From NCBI GenBank assembly GCA_028688535.1, contig JAQTXY010000134.1, positions 1 to 5,987 on the forward strand: a stretch of 5,987 nt of DNA, written 5' to 3'. Origin of the DNA: Methanothrix sp. (GTDB lineage Archaea > Halobacteriota > Methanosarcinia > Methanotrichales > Methanotrichaceae). The position numbers and the translations under genes are program-made. The notes beneath the pieces were generated by a model. It was not told where the DNA came from. It saw only the letters and a list, made by a program, of their open reading frames with translations, and searched no databases. Below are positions 1-5,987 of this stretch, piece by piece (position 1 is the stretch's first letter; each line of letters starts with the position of its first letter).

Positions 1-1
1 G

Positions 2-952
2 CAGCCGTTAGCGGATTCGTCTCCAGAGGAGGATCAAGTGATCGCCCTCAAGAATTGGGCTGTAGAGTATGCCATAGGGCAACAAAGAGAATCAAATTTT
101 CAACTTGATCCATACGAAGAGATGAAATCCGCTGATCTTCGCAAGTTAATAAGAGATCCTTGGTATGAAAAGCGGGAAGCTCTTGGAAACCAAATAAGTG
201 GAATGCCCGATTATGATCAGATCTGGAATAAAACTATGGCAGAGGATGATCAGGTCCTCATGCAGCTCTTTCGCGAGAACCTGGAAAGTGGCCGTCATTG
301 CGAAGCCTGGATCTATCTTTCTCTTCTCTGGTTTGAGGCAAACCAAATGACTGCATCAAATGAGGCATATCAGATTTATATCGAAGGCTATGAGGACCTA
401 AAGTATGGATTAGAGGATGAAGTTAAAAAAGCAGTAACGGTCTTCTATGATTGCTTGCCATGTAATGGATTGTTGAAATCCTCCCGCATTAATCGAACTA
501 GCGCTGGGGTAGAGTCTGATCCCGAAGATATTGCCCAGATGTATGCTGGTCCGACCGGCCCGGGGGATTGGCCTGACTTTCCTGAGCTTTGGACAAACTT
601 TGAATTGAGTGATGGTAGTGAGCCTCCAGGGGATAACTTCGTCAAGATTAGCATCCGTAACTGGGACCGCACAAATGGGGAGATATTGAGAAATCAGCTG
701 GAATGGATGGTAAGTGGCTGGGATGTTACTTGGTCAATCTACCATCAAATTCTGGATAGAGAAGGCCTAGAAGCTGCTAAAGAAGCATTCCGGAACAATT
801 TATCGATAGATAGCGATACATCATATATTTATTTCAGTGACAATGGAACTAAATCTGATATGGGCATATTTCGGACTTCTTTCGGCACGATAGATATGAT
901 CAAGCGCAAGAATTTATTAAGGAGGTGCATTCCAGCATTGGATGCGGAGTAA
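2..952 (+). CDS. Unrecognised tryptophan-rich protein, probably exported, 5' end probably outside the window
   Basis: I do not recognise this family. The frame is open to the left edge, and the residues before the first in-window start (GTG at 38) read as a plausible acidic linker (PLADSSPEEDQ), so the gene probably begins upstream. Numbering from that GTG gives 304 residues. Residues about 70-135 are helical and loosely TPR-like. A Pro/Gly-rich stretch (about 171-184) separates them from a second domain of mixed aromatic and polar character. There are 11 tryptophans, four cysteines (C88, a CLPC pair at C139/C142, C297) and four N-glycosylation sequons (N64, N152, N254, N269), which fit an extracytoplasmic archaeal protein. 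No membrane segment is visible, and any signal peptide would lie off the left edge. It is followed by a 122-base gap and is probably not co-transcribed with the reductase. That it is a real gene is fairly secure from its length, codon pattern and lack of a better alternative frame. The function is unknown. Confidence 0.75.
   Translation, partial: QPLADSSPEEDQVIALKNWAVEYAIGQQRESNFQLDPYEEMKSADLRKLIRDPWYEKREALGNQISGMPDYDQIWNKTMAEDDQVLMQLFRENLESGRHCEAWIYLSLLWFEANQMTASNEAYQIYIEGYEDLKYGLEDEVKKAVTVFYDCLPCNGLLKSSRINRTSAGVESDPEDIAQMYAGPTGPGDWPDFPELWTNFELSDGSEPPGDNFVKISIRNWDRTNGEILRNQLEWMVSGWDVTWSIYHQILDREGLEAAKEAFRNNLSIDSDTSYIYFSDNGTKSDMGIFRTSFGTIDMIKRKNLLRRCIPALDAE
25..32 (+). promoter_or_regulatory. 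Possible Shine-Dalgarno for an internal GTG start at 38
   Basis: AGAGGAGG lies 5 bases before a GTG at 38 in the frame of the first gene. It is the only reason to start that gene inside the window. Against it, the same bases encode in-frame residues (PEED) of a frame that stays open to the left edge, and the GTG start would give a protein with no signal peptide despite its sequon-rich character. I regard the match as possibly fortuitous. Confidence 0.35.
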
Positions 953-1029
953 ACCGCCCCTGAGCATTAGCATTGCAATACCTTTGACGCTCCCGTTCAT
1001 ATTCAGCTCTATGGATCGCCAAGCCGCTC

Positions 1030-1040
1030 TTTTTTATACT
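1030..1040 (+). promoter_or_regulatory. Candidate TATA box for the aldo/keto reductase gene
   Basis: TTTTTTATACT is the most TATA-like stretch in the 122-base gap before the reductase. Initiation about 25 bases downstream would fall near 1060, just before the ribosome binding site, and give a very short leader. The six-T run could equally serve as the terminator of the preceding gene. Apart from this, nothing clear is visible in 953-1074. Confidence 0.3.
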
Positions 1041-1060
1041 CTGCCGTACATATATCCAGC

Positions 1061-1067
1061 AGGAGAG
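1061..1067 (+). promoter_or_regulatory. Ribosome binding site of the aldo/keto reductase gene
   Basis: AGGAGAG is complementary to the 16S rRNA 3' end, and its AGGAG core lies 9 bases before the ATG at 1075. It fixes that ATG as the start. Confidence 0.7.
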
Positions 1068-1074
1068 AATTACT

Positions 1075-1923
1075 ATGGCTATTACTACCAGGCTCTTTGG
1101 AAGGTCGGGCCCGCCCGTCACTCAGGTGGGCCTGGGCGGGGAGGGCGTGCTGCGCACCTACGGGCGCGAGTCGGAGGCAAAGGCCGTGATCGAGCAGGCT
1201 GCCGCCCAGGGCATAACCTACTTCGACTCTGCCCAGGCCTACGCAGGAAGCCAGGGCTACTATGGCAATTTTTGGCGTGCCCACCAGGAGGAGCGCTCCG
1301 GCATATTTCAGACCAGCAAGTCCGCCGCCCGCAACTATCAGGGCGCCAGGGCCGATCTGGCAGAGTCCCTTAAGATCATGGGCCTGGATCACCTGGACCT
1401 TTGGCAGATTCATGACCTCCGAACCCGCCAGGATATCGAGGAGATCGAAGGGCCAGACGGAGCCCTTCAGGCGTTCATCGAAGCTAGAGACGCTGGAATG
1501 GTGCGCTTTATAGGCGTTACCGGACACCATGCCCCCAAGATCCTGGAGCACGCCGTGAAGAACTGGCCGGTGGACAGCGTTCTAATGCCGGTCAACCCAG
1601 CCGAAGCTGTTCTGGGCGGATTTCTGGATCATGTCATGGCTGCTGCCCAGGATAGCGGCCTGGCTGTCATCGCCATGAAGGTGCTGGGCGGCTCGCACTA
1701 CATCTCCCCGCAAGATGGTGTGACAGCGGATCTGCTCCTGCGTTTTGCCCTTTCCCGAGAGGTTAGCACCGCAATTGTGGGCTGCAAAAGTGTCAGGGAG
1801 GTAGAGGCAATGGCTAGGGTGGGCAGGCAGTTTCAGCCCCTGGCTGTGGAAGAAGAGAAAAAGGTGCTGGATCTGTTTCGGCCCCATGCCCGCAGGTTGG
1901 CGTACTACCGTGGAGCGATTTAG
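1075..1923 (+). CDS. Aldo/keto reductase family oxidoreductase
   Basis: Predicted cytoplasmic NAD(P)H-dependent oxidoreductase with the AKR (beta/alpha)8 fold; its carbonyl or alcohol substrate cannot be read from the sequence. At 282 residues it is close to usual AKR length. The N-terminal strand TRLFGRSGPPVTQVGLG (5-21) is typical. The catalytic tetrad is intact: D51 and Y56 in DSAQAYAGS, K82 in TSKSA, H113 in QIHD. Family landmarks GMVRFIGVTGH (141-151) and VIAMKVLGG (198-206) follow, and STAIVGCKS (231-239) matches the region that binds the cofactor phosphate. There is no C-terminal ferredoxin-like extension with clustered cysteines, which separates it from the iron-sulfur AKRs common in anaerobes. 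The start is set by AGGAG 9 bases upstream. The gene is strikingly GC-rich, with many C/G third positions, unlike the AT-rich genes on both sides, so it may have a different history. Gaps of 122 and 204 bases flank it, so it is probably monocistronic. Confidence 0.93.
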   Translation: MAITTRLFGRSGPPVTQVGLGGEGVLRTYGRESEAKAVIEQAAAQGITYFDSAQAYAGSQGYYGNFWRAHQEERSGIFQTSKSAARNYQGARADLAESLKIMGLDHLDLWQIHDLRTRQDIEEIEGPDGALQAFIEARDAGMVRFIGVTGHHAPKILEHAVKNWPVDSVLMPVNPAEAVLGGFLDHVMAAAQDSGLAVIAMKVLGGSHYISPQDGVTADLLLRFALSREVSTAIVGCKSVREVEAMARVGRQFQPLAVEEEKKVLDLFRPHARRLAYYRGAI

Positions 1924-1946
1924 TATATTCCGGCCCGCAAATTACA

Positions 1947-1954
1947 TTCTTTTT
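1947..1954 (+). terminator. Candidate T-tract terminator after the aldo/keto reductase gene
   Basis: TTCTTTTT begins 24 bases after the stop codon and opens a long AT-rich stretch. Archaeal termination commonly uses such T-tracts without a hairpin. Support is limited to position and composition. Confidence 0.35.
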
Positions 1955-1985
1955 CAATCATTTAATTCAATCTCTAATTCGATTC
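1953..1985 (+). repeat. Three short direct repeats in the intergenic region
   Basis: TTCAATC (1953-1959), TTCAATC (1966-1972) and TTCGATT (1978-1984) recur at 13- and 12-base intervals, and the last two share a longer TAATTCRAT core. The spacing is near, but not exactly, one helical turn. They lie 140-175 bases before the next start codon. They could be regulator contacts or chance in AT-rich DNA. Confidence 0.3.
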
Positions 1986-2016
1986 AGAAATGTTCCCAAC
2001 TTTATTATTATCTAAT

Positions 2017-2037
2017 CTAATACTTATTAGCAGTATT
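2017..2037 (+). promoter_or_regulatory. Interleaved inverted repeats, candidate operator
   Basis: CTAATA (2017-2022) and TATTAG (2025-2030) are perfect inverted arms around a 2-base centre. AATACT (2019-2024) and AGTATT (2032-2037) form a second perfect pair around 7 bases. Both sit about 25-45 bases upstream of the candidate TATA box of the binding-protein gene, where archaeal activators or repressors often bind. The regulator is unknown; a metal-responsive one would suit the downstream gene, but that is inference. Confidence 0.35.
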
Positions 2038-2050
2038 TTCTTAAAAAGTA

Positions 2051-2074
2051 ATACCAAAATGCTTTAATAGGTAT
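2051..2074 (+). promoter_or_regulatory. Candidate promoter flanked by an inverted repeat, binding-protein gene
   Basis: A purine-rich, BRE-like AAAATG followed by CTTTAATA (2062-2069) resembles an archaeal BRE/TATA pair. Initiation about 25 bases on would fall near 2090-2098 and leave a leader of about 30 bases carrying the ribosome binding site. The element is bracketed by ATACC (2051-2055) and GGTAT (2070-2074), perfect inverted arms 14 bases apart. A palindrome GTATAATAC (2071-2079) follows directly and could be an alternative TATA box. A protein bound to the arms would occlude the promoter. Confidence 0.4.
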
Positions 2075-2115
2075 AATACATCGTATGGATTAAATTTTGA
2101 ATAACACCAATGGAT

Positions 2116-2121
2116 AGGAGG
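2116..2121 (+). promoter_or_regulatory. Ribosome binding site that places the binding-protein start at 2128
   Basis: AGGAGG lies 6 bases before the ATG at 2128. An in-frame ATG at 2110 would place this motif inside the coding region and add six residues (MDRRNS) ahead of the signal peptide, so 2128 is preferred. Confidence 0.75.
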
Positions 2122-2127
2122 AACTCT

Positions 2128-3360
2128 ATGAACAGTCATGGGAAAATCGCGCTAGCTCTGATAGTAGTGTTAGCAACATTCATGATCTCACTTAGTTCTG
2201 GGTCTGATTTTACGCTTAGAATCTTTGGCAACGCTAATATGGATGACAAGATTGATGAAAATGACATTGCATATGTCGAAGGGGTGATTAAGGGAACCAA
2301 TGCCGCTACCAATCTAAGCGATGCCGATTATAATGGTAAAGTCGATGAGAATGACACTGCTCAGATAAAGTTGATCTTAGCAGGAGACGAGAAGAAGCTC
2401 ACGATAATTGATAACGCTAATCGAATAGTTACAATAAATATGCCTGTGGAACGATTTATCCCGCTAAATCATCGCAGTCCGCAAGTCATGCTGGCACTGG
2501 GGGCAAGAGATAAGATTGTAGGTGTTGACACATTGGTAACCACAGCCATGCCTGAATTCGGTCTGAAAGGACTGCCGGAGGTCTCCAGACATGGCAAAGA
2601 ACTTGACTATGAGAATATACTCAAACTAAAGACCGACTTAATAGTAATGACCACAAGTGATCAAATTAGCGAGAATGCAGACAAACTTCCAAATGTTGCA
2701 GTAATAGACTTAAGTTGCATGGATCGAGCAACATTGACATCCGACTTAAAAACAATAGGCTATGTATTGGGAAAGCAAAAAGAGGCAGATGAGATTATCG
2801 AATGGGTGCAAAAATATGAGAATATAGTCGAAGAACGCACCGAGAACTTGACTTTGGAAGAGATGCCCAGGTTCCTTCTTCTGTCCTTCATGACCAAGGG
2901 ACAGTACGGGATTAGAGCTACTACTCCTAGTAGCAGTAGGGGATTAGTGGCAGAAAACTGTGGGGGGCGCAATATTGCGACGGAACTCATTGGCTCAGAA
3001 GTTGAAATAGATCCTGAATGGGTAATAAGAGAGAACCCAGATGTAATATTCATAACGCCAATGGAAAATAACATAACAGGCGTAGGTAAAACAGAGGAGG
3101 ATCTGAAGGGATTTTTAACACAAACCATTGATAACTTTCCTGAGTTCAAGAATGTCAACGCTGTGAAAAATAACCGGGTGTATCTTCTGGACTTTAATCT
3201 ATTCGGGCCAAGATGGATAATTGGAAACTGCTACTATGCTAAATGGTTGAATCCAGATCGTTTCAAGGACATCCATCCAGATGAATTACATAAGGAATAT
3301 TTCCTCAAATTTCACAATATGGAAGTAGAGGGGACATGGGCATATCCACCGCCTGAGTAA
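2128..3360 (+). CDS. Dockerin-fused ABC transporter substrate-binding protein (iron-siderophore/cobalamin class)
   Basis: Predicted extracytoplasmic solute-binding protein of the BtuF/FepB/FecB (TroA-like) superfamily, which delivers chelated iron or a corrinoid to an ABC importer. From the ATG at 2128 it has 410 residues. Residues 1-25 form a signal peptide (K6, then a hydrophobic core, then SLSSG) with no lipobox cysteine. Residues about 32-85 hold two dockerin-type calcium loops, NANMDDKIDEND (35-46) and DADYNGKVDEND (65-76), each followed by a helix, matching the duplicated dockerin layout. The binding domain (about 93-380) starts with DNANRIVTINMPVERFIPL and MLALGARDKIVGVD, the usual family opening. 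ENILKLKTDLIVM and a DPEWVIRENPDVIFITP segment are further landmarks. Sequons at N62, N75, N240 and N315 support export. Ligand identity cannot be read from the sequence. No permease or ATPase gene is in the window, so the partners are elsewhere or just outside. Stops TAA and TGA are in tandem. The gene is AT-rich relative to the neighbouring reductase and uvrA. Confidence 0.9.
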   Translation: MNSHGKIALALIVVLATFMISLSSGSDFTLRIFGNANMDDKIDENDIAYVEGVIKGTNAATNLSDADYNGKVDENDTAQIKLILAGDEKKLTIIDNANRIVTINMPVERFIPLNHRSPQVMLALGARDKIVGVDTLVTTAMPEFGLKGLPEVSRHGKELDYENILKLKTDLIVMTTSDQISENADKLPNVAVIDLSCMDRATLTSDLKTIGYVLGKQKEADEIIEWVQKYENIVEERTENLTLEEMPRFLLLSFMTKGQYGIRATTPSSSRGLVAENCGGRNIATELIGSEVEIDPEWVIRENPDVIFITPMENNITGVGKTEEDLKGFLTQTIDNFPEFKNVNAVKNNRVYLLDFNLFGPRWIIGNCYYAKWLNPDRFKDIHPDELHKEYFLKFHNMEVEGTWAYPPPE

Positions 3361-3372
3361 TGATAGCTATAT

Positions 3373-3411
3373 GAATGATGGAGGAAGACCTTTCTTCTCC
3401 CACATTCATTC
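3373..3411 (+). terminator. Imperfect hairpin after the binding-protein gene
   Basis: GAATGA (3373-3378) pairs with TCATTC (3406-3411), and GGAGGAAGA pairs with TCTTCTCCC across a CCTT loop with one wobble and one mismatch, giving a long interrupted stem that starts 12 bases after the stop codon. No strong T-run follows, so it may be an mRNA 3' stabilising or processing structure rather than a terminator. Confidence 0.4.
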
Positions 3412-3423
3412 TTAGTTGAATCT

Positions 3424-3451
3424 CACGCGAAGCCACGAAGAGCGCGAAGCC
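3424..3451 (+). repeat. Tandem degenerate CGCGAAG-type intergenic repeat
   Basis: CACGCGAAG, CCACGAAG and AGCGCGAAG follow one another (3424-3449). CGCGAAGCC occurs twice exactly (3426-3434 and 3443-3451). The block is GC-rich in an AT-rich spacer and non-coding. It resembles the short degenerate ACGAAG/ACGCAAAG mosaics seen between genes in various environmental genomes. That comparison is from memory. Confidence 0.5.
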
Positions 3452-3479
3452 TAATAATCATGTTTTCCATATTAGTATT

Positions 3480-3508
3480 CAAATAATAGTAATAGATAGA
3501 ACTATAAT
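3480..3508 (+). promoter_or_regulatory. Possible promoter of the acetolactate decarboxylase gene
   Basis: An AT-rich run (CAAATAATAGTAATAG) followed by ACTATAAT (3501-3508) lies 30-60 bases before the ATG at 3539. If either acts as a TATA box, the leader would be short. There is no strong Shine-Dalgarno before the ATG, which would fit a short-leader or leaderless transcript. Weak support. Confidence 0.25.
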
Positions 3509-3538
3509 CCTCGCCAAAGATATTATGGATTGATATAA

Positions 3539-4321
3539 ATGAACGGAAAATATACAATTATCGGAGCACTGCTTTGCCTGACGGCTTTGGTTCTGCTCCC
3601 TGGCGCAGTGTGTGCAGATGATGACATCCTCTTCCAGGTATCAACTATTGATGCTCTGTTGCAGGGCGTCTTTGATGGCTTTTACAGCTTCGATGATCTC
3701 AAGACCCACGGCGATTTCGGCATAGGCACATTCGATTCGCTGGATGGCGAGATGATTGCCCTGGATGGAAATTACTATCAGGTCAAGGCAGACGGCGTGG
3801 CCTATCCGGTGCAGGGTAATGCAACAACGCCCTTTTCCACAGTGACTTACTTCCAGGCTGACCAGACCATTGCCATAGAAAATGCCGGCAACTTCTCTCA
3901 GCTATCCAGCCAGATAAATGAGAAGCTCCCTTCCATAAATATGATCTATGCCATAAGGATTGACGGCACCTTCCCCTACGTCAAGACGAGAAGCGTTCCC
4001 CGGCAGGTGAAGCCCTATCCGCGCCTGGCGGATGCTACCAAGAATCAGTCGGTCTTCGAGTTTTATAATGTCACAGGAACGGTAGTCGGCCTCTGGGCAC
4101 CTGAATTCACCGAAGGCTTAAACGTCCCCGGATACCACCTTCACTTCATAACCGAAGACAGAAAGGCAGGCGGCCATATCCTCGATCTTCAGGTTGATAA
4201 GGCCAAGGCCCTGGTGGACATCACAGATGGATTTGCTATGCAGCTTCCCACAACCGGTGACTTCTATAACGTCGATCTGACCCAGGATCTGCAATCAGAA
4301 CTTGAGAAGATTGAGAAGTAA
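3539..4321 (+). CDS. budA: Alpha-acetolactate decarboxylase, predicted exported
   Basis: Converts (S)-2-acetolactate to (R)-acetoin and CO2; the family is a metal (zinc) enzyme. The 260-residue protein is family length plus a signal peptide: K4, hydrophobic core about 7-22, likely cleavage after VCA (26). The enzyme body starts with LFQVSTIDALLQGVFDG (31-47), then HGDFGIGTFDSLDGEMI (57-73, including E71) and YQVKADGVAYPV. KTRSVPRQVKPYP (149-161) supplies the conserved arginine region. The metal-site motif HLHFITEDRKAGGH (200-213) keeps all three histidines (H200, H202, H213). It therefore looks catalytically intact. Four sequons (N94, N118, N169, N177) suit an extracytoplasmic location. The residue before C25 is valine, so it is not a good lipobox. 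The ATG at 3539 is chosen because it directly precedes the signal peptide; its ribosome binding site is weak. No acetolactate synthase or acetoin/butanediol dehydrogenase gene is adjacent. The physiological substrate outside the cell is unclear. Confidence 0.92.
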   Translation: MNGKYTIIGALLCLTALVLLPGAVCADDDILFQVSTIDALLQGVFDGFYSFDDLKTHGDFGIGTFDSLDGEMIALDGNYYQVKADGVAYPVQGNATTPFSTVTYFQADQTIAIENAGNFSQLSSQINEKLPSINMIYAIRIDGTFPYVKTRSVPRQVKPYPRLADATKNQSVFEFYNVTGTVVGLWAPEFTEGLNVPGYHLHFITEDRKAGGHILDLQVDKAKALVDITDGFAMQLPTTGDFYNVDLTQDLQSELEKIEK

Positions 4322-4336
4322 AGGGAAATGATAAAT

Positions 4337-4370
4337 ATTTTCTCTAATTTTTTATAATATTATTTTAATT
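4337..4370 (+). terminator. T-rich terminator after the acetolactate decarboxylase gene
   Basis: Several T-runs follow the stop codon closely, including TTTTCTC, T6 at 4348-4353 and ATTTTAATTT, without an obvious hairpin. This is the usual look of archaeal intrinsic termination. The TTTTTTATAATA part could also be read as a TATA box for uvrA, though it is about 120 bases from that start. I see no convincing uvrA promoter in the rest of 4371-4475. Confidence 0.45.
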
Positions 4371-4475
4371 TATAACTCTGATTTCTAAGAAACCAATGAA
4401 TCCCTGAAAAGGATTAAGTCCCCCTCCGCCTAATTAGCGCATCATTCGATAAAAAAGACCCGTGAGATCTGCGAA

Positions 4476-5987
<1,512 letters not shown>

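Noticed and set aside
942..1373. Reading frame overlapping the end of the first gene and the start of the reductase; its first 23 residues look like a signal peptide
   Set aside because: Most of it lies out of frame inside the well-supported reductase gene, becomes Arg/Gly-rich low-quality protein there, and has no good ribosome binding site.
1009..1551. 180-codon frame on the minus strand opposite the reductase
   Set aside because: It is a product of GC-rich codon structure of the reductase on the other strand; no family features and no start signals.
2110..2127. Six-residue longer N-terminus for the binding protein starting at ATG 2110
   Set aside because: The strong AGGAGG at 2116-2121 would be internal to it and is well placed for the ATG at 2128, which directly begins the signal peptide.
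2917..2941. CTACTA/TAGTAG short inverted repeat inside the binding-protein gene
   Set aside because: It encodes the serine-rich TTPSSSRG stretch; repeated serine codons explain it.
2760..3158. 132-codon minus-strand frame opposite the binding-protein gene
   Set aside because: It overlaps a clearly coding region with recognisable domain landmarks, and the translated sequence shows no family resemblance.
3371..3415. 14-codon frame (MNDGGRPFFSHIHS) in the spacer after the binding-protein gene
   Set aside because: Too short, with no ribosome binding site, and it coincides with the hairpin, which explains the sequence better.

Overview
The window looks like part of a methanogenic archaeon's chromosome, most likely a Methanothrix/Methanosaeta-type or related Methanosarcinales member. 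The main clue is a periplasmic-binding protein with a two-repeat dockerin-like calcium-binding module directly after its signal peptide, an arrangement I associate with that group. AT-rich, TATA-like promoter candidates, T-tract terminators and N-glycosylation sequons in the exported proteins also fit. This assignment is inference from style and family recall; no 16S or other marker gene is present.

Layout, all genes on the + strand: (1) an unrecognised tryptophan-rich protein whose reading frame is open to the left edge (2-952); (2) a GC-rich aldo/keto reductase with an intact catalytic tetrad (1075-1923); (3) a 204-base AT-rich intergenic region with nested inverted repeats around a candidate TATA box; (4) a signal-peptide-bearing, dockerin-fused substrate-binding protein of the iron-siderophore/cobalamin class (2128-3360); (5) a 178-base spacer with an imperfect hairpin and a small CGCGAAG-type repeat; (6) an acetolactate decarboxylase with a signal peptide (3539-4321); (7) a T-rich spacer; (8) the first 504 codons of uvrA, the excision-repair ATPase, cut off by the right edge just after the ABC signature motif (4476-5987).

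The gaps of 122-204 bases, each with its own promoter-like or terminator-like features, suggest that the genes are transcribed individually. I see no shared pathway. Two genes, probably three, encode exported proteins (binding protein, acetolactate decarboxylase, probably the first protein), next to a cytoplasmic oxidoreductase and a DNA-repair gene. Base composition changes sharply from gene to gene, so the segment reads as an accessory patchwork beside a core gene (uvrA). I found no CRISPR array, tRNA, rRNA, insertion sequence or clear new defence system. The most interesting items are the dockerin-fused orphan binding protein and its structured upstream region, the apparently exported acetolactate decarboxylase, and the unknown tryptophan-rich protein.
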